Positions 19,625 through 28,484 of a DNA stretch of 64,000 nt are shown piece by piece. The position numbers and the translations under genes are program-made. Source of the stretch: Streptomyces sp. WMMC500. Lineage in GTDB: Bacteria > Actinomycetota > Actinomycetes > Streptomycetales > Streptomycetaceae. A model generated the notes under the pieces. It was not told where the DNA came from, made no database searches, and saw only the letters and a list, made by a program, of their open reading frames with translations. The stretch covers positions 620,001 to 684,000 of the forward strand of contig NZ_CP114905.1 in the NCBI RefSeq assembly GCF_027497195.1, read 5' to 3'. Numbering within the stretch: the stretch's first letter is position 1; every line of letters begins with the position of its first letter.

Positions 19625-22218
19625 CGGTCGCTGTCTTCCTCCGGGTCGGTCAGGGCTTCCTGAAGCTGGGTGAACGCCGACTCGATGCTGTCGAGCGGCC
19701 GTCGGTCCATGGCGGTGGCGGGCCGGCGCCTGCCGTCGCGCAGTTGGCCGGCCATGCTGGTGCCGGGTACGCGCTGGGGCAGCCCGCCGACGCGGGCCGC
19801 GGGGCGCTCGGGGGCAGGCTCGGCCTCGCGGGGCGACTCGGTCGCGGTCTCGGGGGTGGCGGGGGGCAGGGGCAACTCCTCGGTCGGTTCGTACGCCGGT
19901 TCCGGGGCCGGCGCGGCGGCCGGTTCCGGGGCGGGTTCCGGGTGGGGCTTCTTGACGCGTACGGGGAGGGGCTCCTCGGCTCGTACGTGCTCGGTGAGGG
20001 GGTCCGCGGCGGCCCCGGGCCCGGCGCTGGGCGCGACCTCCGCGGGCGCCGCCGGCGCCGTGGGCCGGCCCTGGCGGCGCGGCAGGCCGTGCCGTTCCGG
20101 GGCCGGCACGTCGTCGTCCGCGGGGCGGGGGGGTGCCACGCCGGGCGCCGGGTCGATGGGGCGTACGGGACCGGCGGGACCGCCGGCCCGCGCCGGCTCG
20201 CGGCGTACCAGCCCGGCCGCCGTCGGCTCGCGCCGCTTCGCGGGGCGCGGCCCGGAGCGCGCCGGCAGCGGCTTGCGTGCCGGGGTGCGGTCCCCCAACT
20301 GCTCCGGGGCGCCGGTCAGCAGCGCGGACGGGATCAGCACCACCGCCAGCACGCCGCCGAAGCGGCCCTGCTGCAGCGTGACCCGTACCCCGTGGCGCTG
20401 CGCCAACTGCCCGACGACGAAGAGGCCGAGCTGGTCGGAGGACTTGGCGAGCACCGAGTACGGCGGCGCGTCCAGCAGCCGCCCGTTGAGCGCCTCGAAG
20501 AACCAGCTCTCCGGCGCCCGGCCCTTGTCCTCGACCTCGATGGCGACCCCGGTGGCGGTGTGGGTGGCGCGGACGAAGACCTCGTAGCCGCTGGGCGAGT
20601 AGGTGGTGGCGTTCTCGATCAGCTCGGCGATCAGGTGGGTCAGTTCCCCCGCCACCTCGGGCACCACCCACGCCTCCGCCTGGAACTCCTTGGTGACCTG
20701 GGCGAAGCCGCGGGACTCGCCGGCCGCGTCGACGATCAGGTTGGCGATGTGCACGGGCTCGGTGTGCGGGCCGACGACCGAGCCGCCGGAGAGCACCAGC
20801 AGGTTCTCCAACTGGCGGCGGACCCGCACGGTGAGGTGGTCCAGCTCGTAGAGCTCCGCCAGCAGCGCGGGGTCGGTGTCCGCGTAGCGGTGCTGCAGTT
20901 CGTCCAGCGTGTGCAGCACGTTGACGATGAGCGTGACGGCCCGCAGGGTGACGCCCTCGGCGAACTTCTCGAAGCCGAACCGCTCCTCGTGCACCATGCG
21001 CGCCGCGTCGACCACTTCCTCCGCGAGCCGGGCGACGACGTTGGAGATCTCGCCGAACTCGTCGGTGGCGGCGACCTGCCCGGGCAGCACCGACAGGTCG
21101 ACGTCCTCGCCGCGCTGCAGCCGGACGATCATCTGCGGCAACTGCCGGCGGGCGACGGCCAGCGCGCTGGAGCGCACCTCCTCGGCCCGGCGGACGATGG
21201 CGCGGCTGATCCACAGCACGATGAGGAGGACGATCGCGACCAGCACGACGCCGCCGGCGGCGGTGACGTACGCGGTCATCCGCAGCTCGCCGGCCCGGTC
21301 GTCGGCGTCGTCGGCCAGCGCCTGGATCCGGGCGGTGGCCAGACCCGCGAGGCTCGGGCCGAGGCGCTCGTACGTCTGCTGCCACCCGGCCGCCGCGGCG
21401 GGCAGGACCACGGGGCTGCCGGACTCGCGGCTCGCGCCCAGCACCGCGTCCTCGATACGGGACTTCTCGGTCCACTCCGCGGAGGTGGTGATGGCGTCGA
21501 AGCGCGCCTTCTCCCCGCTGGGCAGCAGCGGTCCGGCCAGCATCTCGTACGCGAACCACTGCATGCCGACGGACTTGGCGAAGCGGGAGTGGTCGGAGGC
21601 GGGCAGCCGGCCGTCCTGCGCACCGGCGAGCAGCGTGTCCTGGATCGCCAGTGCCTCACCCGCGTGCAGCAGGCCGGCCAGCGGGCGGGAGCCCTCGGAG
21701 AGGCTGGCGTCGTGGGCGCGCAGCCGGGTGTGCACGGTGATGATCTGCTCGATGGTGAGGGTGTACGCCTGGAGCACCTTGTCCCGGTTCCCGGAGCGCT
21801 CGGCGGCCTGTTCGCGTACCCCCTCGAGCACCGCGACGCTGCGCAGGGCTTCCTGGAGGGGCGGGCGGGCGGCGGCGTCGGGTGCCTCCTCGGCCACCTC
21901 GCGGAGCGCGACGGCGGCCTCGTCGGTCAGCGCCTGCTGGTTGCCGAGCTGCGCGGCGTTGACCGGGCCGCGGGCCCAGTGCAGGGCCGTCATCCGGCGC
22001 TCGGCCTGCAGTTCGGCGACGAGCGCCAACGACGGCTGCTGGAGCTGGTCGAGGGTGTCGGCGTAGTCCTGTACGGCCGCGGCCCGGTTCAGCTCCCGGA
22101 CGGCGCCGACCGCGGCCAGGGCCGCGAGCCCCGCCGTGACGACCGCGGCCAGGATACGAAGGAGCGTACGCAGGCGCATGGGGCGCCCGGCTTGGGCGGG
22201 GGGAGTGGTTGCGGACAT
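19621..22218 (-). CDS. cvnA: Conservon sensor-kinase-like protein CvnA
   Basis: 865 residues. TM1 (about 22-42) and TM2 (about 314-340) enclose an extracytoplasmic nitrate/nitrite-sensing-type helical domain (about 50-300). A HAMP-like region and a HATPase_c domain follow (N-box ELIENATTYSP; DQLGLFVVGQLA). The phospho-accepting His motif is not obvious, as in other CvnA proteins. The last 220 residues are a Pro/Glu/Ala-rich tail with a conserved end (DSIESAFTQLQEAL). ATG 22218 has GAGG before it. It starts a probable seven-gene unit, cvnABCD-glpK-glpA-flavoprotein. Confidence 0.93.
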   Translation of the reverse strand: MSATTPPAQAGRPMRLRTLLRILAAVVTAGLAALAAVGAVRELNRAAAVQDYADTLDQLQQPSLALVAELQAERRMTALHWARGPVNAAQLGNQQALTDEAAVALREVAEEAPDAAARPPLQEALRSVAVLEGVREQAAERSGNRDKVLQAYTLTIEQIITVHTRLRAHDASLSEGSRPLAGLLHAGEALAIQDTLLAGAQDGRLPASDHSRFAKSVGMQWFAYEMLAGPLLPSGEKARFDAITTSAEWTEKSRIEDAVLGASRESGSPVVLPAAAAGWQQTYERLGPSLAGLATARIQALADDADDRAGELRMTAYVTAAGGVVLVAIVLLIVLWISRAIVRRAEEVRSSALAVARRQLPQMIVRLQRGEDVDLSVLPGQVAATDEFGEISNVVARLAEEVVDAARMVHEERFGFEKFAEGVTLRAVTLIVNVLHTLDELQHRYADTDPALLAELYELDHLTVRVRRQLENLLVLSGGSVVGPHTEPVHIANLIVDAAGESRGFAQVTKEFQAEAWVVPEVAGELTHLIAELIENATTYSPSGYEVFVRATHTATGVAIEVEDKGRAPESWFFEALNGRLLDAPPYSVLAKSSDQLGLFVVGQLAQRHGVRVTLQQGRFGGVLAVVLIPSALLTGAPEQLGDRTPARKPLPARSGPRPAKRREPTAAGLVRREPARAGGPAGPVRPIDPAPGVAPPRPADDDVPAPERHGLPRRQGRPTAPAAPAEVAPSAGPGAAADPLTEHVRAEEPLPVRVKKPHPEPAPEPAAAPAPEPAYEPTEELPLPPATPETATESPREAEPAPERPAARVGGLPQRVPGTSMAGQLRDGRRRPATAMDRRPLDSIESAFTQLQEALTDPEEDSDR

Positions 22219-22256
22219 CGGACCTCACGGAGCACTGGTCGTTTGCGGTCGGGGCG

Positions 22257-22297
22257 GCGCGCCGGGCCGCCGCCGGTGCTGCGGCGGCCCGGCGCGC
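22257..22297 (-). terminator. Perfect 17-bp hairpin after the permease gene
   Basis: GCGCGCCGGGCCGCCGC (22257-22273) and its exact complement (22281-22297) with a 7-base loop, starting directly after the permease stop. It separates permease transcription from the cvn operon downstream. Confidence 0.8.
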
Positions 22298-22298
22298 G

Positions 22299-23822
22299 TC
22301 ACACCAGGTCCTTGCCGAGCTCTGCCATCTCGGGGTCGGCGGTGTAGACGGGTGCCTTGTACGAGCGCTTGCCGGCCACCCACCACGAGACGGTGGCCAG
22401 CAGCAGGACGGCGGCCAGGGCCACCGAGGCGTAGTTGAACGTGTCGACGGTGACCGGCGACGCCTGCGGCAGGCAGAAGATCACCGTGATCACGGCCACC
22501 CAGCACACCGCGACCCAGCCGATCAGCGAACTCCACCGGCCCAGGTGCCACGGGCCGCGCACGAAGCGGTGCTTCGCGCGCAGCCGCAGGTAGATGGGGA
22601 TGGCGTAGGCGGGGGTGATGCCGATGACGTTGATGGCCGTGACCGCGCCGTACGCGGTCGCCGAGTACAGCGACGGCAGCGCCAGGCAGAACGCGACGGC
22701 CACCGACAGCATGACCGCCCGGGTGGGCACGCCGGTGCGCGGTGACACGCGGCGCCACGTCTTGGAGCCGGGCAGCGCGCCGTCGCGGGAGAAGGCGAAG
22801 ACCATGCGCGCGGTGGCGGCGGTCTCGGCGTTGCCGCAGAAGAGCTGGGCGCAGATGACGATGAGCAACAGGGCCTTGGCGCCGCCCTCTCCGATGGCGT
22901 CGATGAAGATCTGCGCGGGTGGCACGCCGGTCGCGGAGTCCTGGGTGCCGACGTAGTCCTGGATGGCGAACGTCAGCCCGGCCAGCAGCACGAAGCCGGC
23001 GATCCAGGAGACCCAGATCGCGCGGACGATGCCCTTGGCGGAGCTGACCTGCGCCTGGGTGGTCTCCTCGGACAGGTGGGCGGAGGCGTCGTAGCCGGAG
23101 AAGGTGTACTGGGCGAGCAGCAGTCCGATGGCGGTGACGTAGAACGGGTTGTTCCAGCCGGTGTCGTTGTTGAACTCGCCGAAGACGAAGCCGGCCGACT
23201 GGTGGTGGTCGGGGACGATGATCAGGACGCCGACGATGATCGCGACGCCGGCCAGGTGCCACCAGACGCTGATGGAGTTGAGGATGCTGACGACGCGCAC
23301 CCGCAGCAGGTTCAGCGTCATGTGCAGCACGAGGATGACCGCGAAGATCACCAGGGTCTTCTCCGCGGTGGGCTCGAACCCCCACTGGAGGTTGAAGAAC
23401 GCGCCGATGAACAGGGCGCAGCCGTAGTCGATGCCGGCGATGGCGCCGAGCAGGCCGAGGAGGTTGAGCCAGCCGGTGTACCAGCCCCAGCGGGGGCCGC
23501 CGAGCTGGTGGGCCATGTAGTAGAGCGCGCCGGAGGTGGGGTACGCGCTGGTCACCTCGGCCAGGCCCATGCCGACGCAGAGCACGAAGAGGCCGACGAT
23601 CACCCAGCCCCACATCATGACGGCCGGGCCGCCGGTGCTGAGCCCGAAGCCGTACAGGGTCATGCAGCCGGAGAGGATCGAGATGACCGAGAAGGAGATG
23701 GCGAAGTTGCCGAACGGGCCCATCCGCCGCGCGAGTTCAGGCTCGTAGCCGAGATCGCGGAGGTGGGCGTCGTCGTCCTTGCGCCGGGATATGCCGGCGG
23801 TGCTGACCGGCGCTTGTGACAT
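22299..23822 (-). CDS. APC-superfamily amino-acid/amine permease
   Basis: 507 residues with about 12 membrane spans. The first segment carries GPFGNFAISFSVISILSG and the family motif AEVTSAYPTSGALYYMAHQLGG, the pattern of GABA/choline/amino-acid permeases of the ACT/BAT1 type. A consensus motif SFSGYDASAHLSEET lies mid-protein. The substrate cannot be told. GGAGG sits 9 bases before ATG 23822. A strong terminator closes the gene, and a TGTCA-N6-TGACA dyad (23845-23860) precedes it. Confidence 0.88.
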   Translation of the reverse strand: MSQAPVSTAGISRRKDDDAHLRDLGYEPELARRMGPFGNFAISFSVISILSGCMTLYGFGLSTGGPAVMMWGWVIVGLFVLCVGMGLAEVTSAYPTSGALYYMAHQLGGPRWGWYTGWLNLLGLLGAIAGIDYGCALFIGAFFNLQWGFEPTAEKTLVIFAVILVLHMTLNLLRVRVVSILNSISVWWHLAGVAIIVGVLIIVPDHHQSAGFVFGEFNNDTGWNNPFYVTAIGLLLAQYTFSGYDASAHLSEETTQAQVSSAKGIVRAIWVSWIAGFVLLAGLTFAIQDYVGTQDSATGVPPAQIFIDAIGEGGAKALLLIVICAQLFCGNAETAATARMVFAFSRDGALPGSKTWRRVSPRTGVPTRAVMLSVAVAFCLALPSLYSATAYGAVTAINVIGITPAYAIPIYLRLRAKHRFVRGPWHLGRWSSLIGWVAVCWVAVITVIFCLPQASPVTVDTFNYASVALAAVLLLATVSWWVAGKRSYKAPVYTADPEMAELGKDLV

Positions 23823-23844
23823 GGGGTGATACCTCCGATGGGGA

Positions 23845-23860
23845 TGTCAGGGGCATGACA
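23845..23860 (-). promoter_or_regulatory. Dyad upstream of the permease (candidate operator)
   Basis: TGTCA (23845-23849) and TGACA (23856-23860) around a 6-base spacer, 23 bases before the permease start. Short, so weak evidence. Confidence 0.25.
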
Positions 23861-23884
23861 GGCAAAACGGACAGACCCGCCGGG

Positions 23885-24886
23885 TCACCCGCTGCCGAGG
23901 GCCGTCGACCGGGCGCGTAAGAACTCGGCCTCGGCCAGGTCCTGCCGGTCGGGGTCCTCGGTCACGTACGCCCAGGGCAGGAGGGTGGCGTACGGCCCGA
24001 GGCCGGTGAAGACGCGGGCGGCCTCGCTGTGTTCGCGGGCAGCGCTGAGCGCGTGGGCCAGGTGGTTCAGGTCCAGCACGGAGCGCACGTCGGCGTTCGT
24101 GAGGTCGAACCAGCCGTCGAGGGCGCGCAGCGTGTCGCGCATGATGTCCTCGCGGGCCCACTGGCGGTGCACGAGCGCGTCGCCGCGCCCGCGGCGGCGC
24201 TCGAAGTGGTAGTGCTCGGCGTGCGCGAAGAGCGGGAGCACGAGCAGGGGGGAGGCGAGCGGGGCCCAGGAGCCCACCCAGCGGGCGAAGTCCATCGCGT
24301 ACGCCTGCGAGCCGCCGGAGGCGGAGCAGATCTGCAGCACCCGGTGGTACGCCTCGCGGTTGTACCGGTCCCGCTTGACGACCTCCTCCAGCAGTCCCCA
24401 CGGCCCGTACGGCAGCAGGTTCTCCGGCGGCGCCACCCGGTGCTCGGGCCGCTGCTGCCGCACGTCGACCTGCGCCAGCGCCAGCAGGCAGACCCACGGC
24501 ACGGGGTCCCCGGGGTGCAGCAGCGCCGCCTCCCGGCACGCCTGCCGCGCGTCCTCCTCCAACTGCCCGGCGCTGGGATGCCGTTGCCGGTGCGCCTGCA
24601 CGGCCCGCCCGACGGCGACCCGGGCCAGCATCATCCGCGCGTCGGCGCTCTCCGGCTCCTCGTCCAGCCAGATCTGCACCACCGCCGACTTGGCGGCCAC
24701 CACCCCGAGCACCTGCGACCGAGCGGTACGCGCCGCCCAGTCGGCGCCGGTACGGGCCAGCAGCGCGCGCATGGACATCCACCGGCCGACGCGCAGGTCG
24801 TCGACGACGGCCCGCAGGTCGTCGTCGAGCCCGGCGAGATGGTAGACGGGCCGGAAGTCCCCGCCGCGCCCGGAACCGCGGGCCAT
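23885..24886 (-). CDS. Unknown helical-repeat protein, TTA-containing
   Basis: 333 residues, no family recognised. It is rich in Ala, Arg, Leu and Trp and reads as paired helices with TPR-like spacing (ESADARMMLARVAVGRAVQAH; ARQACREAALLHPGDPVPWVCLLAL; HALSAAREHSEAARVFTGLG). No signal peptide or membrane segment, so probably cytoplasmic. Codon 323 is TTA (23918-23920), which needs the bldA tRNA in streptomycetes and hints at expression late in development. ATG 24886 is preferred (GGGGGTGGTG before it); an ATG at 24988 is open but adds a low-complexity Arg/Pro stretch. Confidence 0.7.
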   Translation of the reverse strand: MARGSGRGGDFRPVYHLAGLDDDLRAVVDDLRVGRWMSMRALLARTGADWAARTARSQVLGVVAAKSAVVQIWLDEEPESADARMMLARVAVGRAVQAHRQRHPSAGQLEEDARQACREAALLHPGDPVPWVCLLALAQVDVRQQRPEHRVAPPENLLPYGPWGLLEEVVKRDRYNREAYHRVLQICSASGGSQAYAMDFARWVGSWAPLASPLLVLPLFAHAEHYHFERRRGRGDALVHRQWAREDIMRDTLRALDGWFDLTNADVRSVLDLNHLAHALSAAREHSEAARVFTGLGPYATLLPWAYVTEDPDRQDLAEAEFLRARSTALGSG

Positions 24887-25246
24887 CACCACCCCCCGCG
24901 CTGCGGACGGCGGGGCGCGCCGAGGCCGGGACACGGCGACAGGGAGCGTAGCGGGCCGGCTAAGCGGGCGCGCCTCGGTGGCAGCCATGCGATGTTCATC
25001 GAAACCTCGGGCACGCGCACGGGAGTCGTGCGTGGTTCTGGTGCGCGGCTTTCCAACGGACGTTCAAGATGGGGTCGAGGGGATCGTAGCGACAGAAGGG
25101 CGTTCTGTGTAATCAACCGGGGATTGTTGCCGACTAGCAACGCAAGGTCTGGACCACCAACCCCCGTCCGACGCCTCGTACATGGGCGTGCGAGCTCCGC
25201 CCGCCGCGGTGGCCGTGACGGGCGGCGCTCCTGCGGGCCGGTGGGA
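24887..25246. other. 360-base intergenic region, no gene seen
   Basis: The region upstream of the TTA-containing gene and downstream of the HtaA genes. From 24990 to 25160 it is clearly less GC-rich than its flanks, with GTTGC-N6-GCAAC near 25125, consistent with promoter DNA for the minus-strand gene. No ORF with a ribosome site, no tRNA cloverleaf and no strong terminator was found. Confidence 0.5.
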
Positions 25247-26809
25247 TCAGTCGGTGAGCGGGCGGCGGCGGCGCGTCGTGTAGAGGGCGGCGGCGCCGGC
25301 TGCGGTCATGGCCGCCGCCGCGGCGATCAGGGGGGTGGTCGGGGTGCCGTTGCCGGTCTCGGCGAGGGAGTCGGTGCCGCCCACCGAGGCCGGGGTGCCG
25401 GTGGTGGCCGCGGAGCCGCCGGTGGACTGGGTGCCGCCGGAGGTGGGGTCGTCGCCGGGGAGTTCGGCGTTCTCGTCCAGGGTGACGGCGAGGCTGACCG
25501 GGTCGAGGGCGGCGCCCGGGTCGTAGAAGCCGCCGAAGGCGCCCGCACCGGCCTCGGTGAGGGCGGCCGGGACGTCGGTCAGGTGGACGACGTCGTCGGT
25601 GGCCGTCAGCTCGGCCGGGTCCAGTTCGAGGTCGGCGACGGCGACGTCGTCGCTCTCGGTGACCTCGCCGCTCTCGCGGTCCTTCGACGACACGTCCGCG
25701 ACCAGCGCCGCGCCGGCGCCGTCCGCCTGCACCTTCAGGTCGCTGAACTTCAGGTCCAGCGCGTACGTGCCGCCCTCCTCGTGGGCGAGGAAGCGCACGG
25801 TGCCGCCGAACGCCGCGTCGAGCGACGGCTCGTCCGCGTCGAACTCCCCCTGTCCGTCCGGGAAGCGGAATCCGTCCGGCTGCTCGGTGGCGCCGTCCGA
25901 GACCTCGATCCTGCCGTGGCCGATCGGGCCCGTGACGTAGTCGCGGAAGCTCTTCTTCACGCCCCAGTCCAGGCGCCCGTCGACGATCGCGCCGGGGGCC
26001 TGCGGCGGCTGCTCCGTACCGCCGGAGGCGTCTCCGGTGGTGTCTCCGGTGGTGCCCGTGGTGCCCGTGGTGCCGCCCTGGTCGCCGCCGCCGCTCGCGC
26101 CCCCTGCGCCGGTGCCGCCCGTGCCGCCGGTGCCGCCCGTGCCGCTGCCGCCGTCGGATCCGCCGGACGCGGTGCCGCCGGTGCCGCCGCCGTCGTTCGC
26201 CGGCTTCACCGACAGGGTTGCCGGGTCGAGCGCGGTGCCCTCCGCGTACATGCCGTTGAAGGCCTCCGCGCCCTCCGCCGTCAGCGTCGCCGGGATGTCG
26301 GCGAACGTCATCGCGCCGTCCGCGCCGTCGCCCGGCCGCACGTCGGTGAGGTCGAGGTCGGCGAACTCCACGTCCTGCGCCGTCGCACCGGCGGCCGTGA
26401 CGTCGGCCGTGATCGCGCCGGTGGTGGCGTCCTGGGTGGTGAGCTTGACGTCGGCCAGCTTGATGTCGAAGCCGTGGCGGGTGGAGGCGAAGCGCACGCT
26501 GCCGTCGAAGGCCGTGTCGACGGCGTGCGTGCTCCCGTCGTACGTGCCCGTGCCGCCGGTGAAGGTGAACGGGCCGTTGTCCGGGGCTTGTTCCGCGCCG
26601 TCCGCGGTGGTGATCTCGCCGTGCGCGGTGGTCACGACGTACGTGCGCCAGGACTGCTTGACCCCCCAGGTCAGCTTCCCGTCGGTGAGGTCGACGGCCG
26701 TGGGGCCGCCCGCCGCGCTGTCGGCCGCGGCGGGCAGGGCCAGCGCGACGGCGCCGAGGGCGGTCGCGGCGGCGATGGCTGCGGTGAGGCGCAGCGGGGT
26801 GACGGTCAT
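25247..26809 (-). CDS. htaA: HtaA-type heme-binding surface protein with LAETG sortase signal
   Basis: 520 residues. A Sec signal peptide (about 1-30) is followed by HtaA domain 1 (about 35-185), a Gly/Thr/Ser linker of about 60 residues, HtaA domain 2 (about 255-410) and a wall-sorting end: LAETG, hydrophobic segment, RRRR. Each domain has the Tyr-His-Tyr pattern of heme-binding HtaA regions (WRTYV, TRHG, MYAEG; FRDYV, AHEEG, FYDPG). LAETG fits class E sortases, so it should be covalently linked to peptidoglycan and pass heme inward. ATG 26809 is preferred (AAGGAG upstream) over ATG 26830. It follows the first HtaA gene by 30 bases, under the same iron box. Confidence 0.88.
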   Translation of the reverse strand: MTVTPLRLTAAIAAATALGAVALALPAAADSAAGGPTAVDLTDGKLTWGVKQSWRTYVVTTAHGEITTADGAEQAPDNGPFTFTGGTGTYDGSTHAVDTAFDGSVRFASTRHGFDIKLADVKLTTQDATTGAITADVTAAGATAQDVEFADLDLTDVRPGDGADGAMTFADIPATLTAEGAEAFNGMYAEGTALDPATLSVKPANDGGGTGGTASGGSDGGSGTGGTGGTGGTGAGGASGGGDQGGTTGTTGTTGDTTGDASGGTEQPPQAPGAIVDGRLDWGVKKSFRDYVTGPIGHGRIEVSDGATEQPDGFRFPDGQGEFDADEPSLDAAFGGTVRFLAHEEGGTYALDLKFSDLKVQADGAGAALVADVSSKDRESGEVTESDDVAVADLELDPAELTATDDVVHLTDVPAALTEAGAGAFGGFYDPGAALDPVSLAVTLDENAELPGDDPTSGGTQSTGGSAATTGTPASVGGTDSLAETGNGTPTTPLIAAAAAMTAAGAAALYTTRRRRPLTD

Positions 26810-26839
26810 CTCGCGGATCTCCTTGGACATGTCGGTGTG

Positions 26840-28378
26840 TCAGTCGGACGTGCCGGGCTTCCCGGCGGCATCGGTGGCTTCGGGGGCGGCCGGCGCGGCG
26901 GGCGCGTCGGGGCCGACCGGCGCGGTGGTGCGCAGCCGACGCCGGCGCACCAGGGCGTAGGCGACCAGCGCCGCGAGCAGCACGCCCGCTCCGCCCACGC
27001 CGAGCGGCACGGCGGGCGACGTGGACGACGAGCCGGCCGGCTCCGAGCCGGCCGCGGCGCGCGCCTCCTTCGCCGGCTCCGCCTGCCTCGGGTTCGGGTT
27101 CGGGCTCGGGTCGCTGCCCAGGTCGGGCAGGGCGGGCAGCCGGGCATCGGCGTCCAGCGCCACGGCGACGGACACCGGGTCCATGGCGGTGCCCGCCTCG
27201 TACATGCCGCCGAAGGCCCGCGCGCCCTCGGCGGTGAGCTTCGCCGGCGCCTCGGAGACGGAGACGAGGCCGTCCTTCGCCGTCAACCGCCCGGCCGTGA
27301 AGGTGACGACGGGGACGGCCCCGGCCGTGGTGCCGTCGTCGGCGACGTCCGCGACGAGCGTGCCCGTGCCGTCCTCGACGGTGACGGAGACCTCGCTGAG
27401 CCGCAGGTCGAGGCGCTCGCCGGTGAAATGCAGGGTGCCGGCGAAGCCGGCCTCCAGCCGCTGCTTCCGCGCGTCGTACGAACCCTCCGCGGCCCCGAAG
27501 CGGAACAGCGCGCCGCCGTCCTCCGCGCCCCCGCCGAGCCGCCAGTTCCCCTGCGCGACGGGGCCGGTGACGTAGTCGCGGAAGGTGCGGCGCACACCCC
27601 AGTCGACGGCGCCGTCCACGATCTCGCCGGGGGCGGCCTGGCGGCCGTTCCCGGCGAGATCGCCGGCGGAGCCGCCCTCGGGCTTCTCCGACGGCTCGGG
27701 ATCGTCGTCGGAGCCGGCCGCGGGCGGGCGTACGTCGACGGACAGACTCACCGGGTCGAGTTCGGTACCGGCCGGGTAGTAGCCCGCGAAGGCGCGTTCG
27801 CCCTCGGCGGTGAGGGTGGCGCGCACGCCGTCGAGGGCGACGGGACTCCCGCCGCCGCGCATGTCGAGTCCGCCGAGGTCGAGATCGGCGAGCGCGGCCT
27901 GTGCCGAGGTGCTCATCCGCCCCGTCTCGCGGTCCTTGCTCGCGACGTCCGCGTGCAGGGTGCCGCGGCCGTCGGCGATGCGGACGGTGAAGCCGCGCAG
28001 GGTCATGTCGAGGCGGTGGGTGCCGTTCTCCTCGTGCCCGGTGAATCGCACGCCCCCGCCGAACGCGGCGGTGAGCGCGCCGGTCTCCGGGTCGTACGAG
28101 CCGGTGGCGGAGTGGAAGCGGAATCCGGAGGCGGCGCCGTCGAGCAGCGTCCACTCGCCCTGCGCGATGGGGCCGGTGACGTAGGTGAGGAACGACTCCT
28201 TGATGCCCCAGTCGAGCCGGCCGCCGTCCACGGTGCGCGCCGCCGCCTGCGCCGGCGGCGCGGCGGCGACGTCGGCGCCCACGGCAAGACCGCCGGTGAG
28301 CAGCGCGGCCGCGGCGGCGGCGGCGAACCTTCTGCCCGGCTGCAGGGTGGCGGCCAGGGCACGCAGGCGCCGCAGCAT
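26840..28378 (-). CDS. HtaA-type two-domain protein with C-terminal membrane anchor
   Basis: 512 residues. Signal peptide (about 1-46), HtaA domain (about 50-205), acidic linker, second HtaA domain (about 250-405), Ser/Pro stalk, one membrane span (about 455-478) and a basic cytoplasmic tail. There is no sortase motif, so it stays in the membrane, which suits a receiver of heme from the wall-bound paralogue. Domain 1 has FLTYV, GHEENG and GYYPAG. Domain 2 lacks the middle His: its strand reads HFTGERLDL, seven residues shorter, while both Tyr remain. ATG 28378 has GGGAGG. First gene on this side of the iron box. Confidence 0.88.
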   Translation of the reverse strand: MLRRLRALAATLQPGRRFAAAAAAALLTGGLAVGADVAAAPPAQAAARTVDGGRLDWGIKESFLTYVTGPIAQGEWTLLDGAASGFRFHSATGSYDPETGALTAAFGGGVRFTGHEENGTHRLDMTLRGFTVRIADGRGTLHADVASKDRETGRMSTSAQAALADLDLGGLDMRGGGSPVALDGVRATLTAEGERAFAGYYPAGTELDPVSLSVDVRPPAAGSDDDPEPSEKPEGGSAGDLAGNGRQAAPGEIVDGAVDWGVRRTFRDYVTGPVAQGNWRLGGGAEDGGALFRFGAAEGSYDARKQRLEAGFAGTLHFTGERLDLRLSEVSVTVEDGTGTLVADVADDGTTAGAVPVVTFTAGRLTAKDGLVSVSEAPAKLTAEGARAFGGMYEAGTAMDPVSVAVALDADARLPALPDLGSDPSPNPNPRQAEPAKEARAAAGSEPAGSSSTSPAVPLGVGGAGVLLAALVAYALVRRRRLRTTAPVGPDAPAAPAAPEATDAAGKPGTSD

Positions 28379-28401
28379 GGATCCCCTCCCGATCTGGTTT
28401 C

Positions 28402-28420
28402 TTAGGTGAGGCTAACCTAA
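28402..28420. promoter_or_regulatory. Iron box for a DtxR/IdeR/DmdR-type repressor
   Basis: TTAGGTGAGGCTAACCTAA matches the 19-bp consensus TTAGGTTAGGCTAACCTAA at 18 positions. It lies 24 bases before the HtaA gene start and 65 bases before hmuT, so one bound dimer pair could repress both directions when Fe(II) is plentiful. Confidence 0.92.
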
Positions 28421-28484
28421 GCTATCGCCGAGCAGGCCGGAAGCCCCCGGCCCTGCGACCCCTGGAACGCCGAAGGTGGAACCG

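Noticed and set aside
24887..25246. tRNA or small RNA gene in the largest intergenic gap
   Set aside because: No cloverleaf, no CCA-type end and no convincing promoter-terminator pair.
26030..26200. CRISPR-like or minisatellite repeat
   Set aside because: It is the coding Gly/Thr/Ser linker of an HtaA protein, with irregular units and no spacers.
24029..28405. A 1458-codon open frame on the plus strand opposite the HtaA genes
   Set aside because: Antisense shadow of high-GC coding DNA; low-complexity translation with no domain, while the minus strand encodes clear HtaA proteins.
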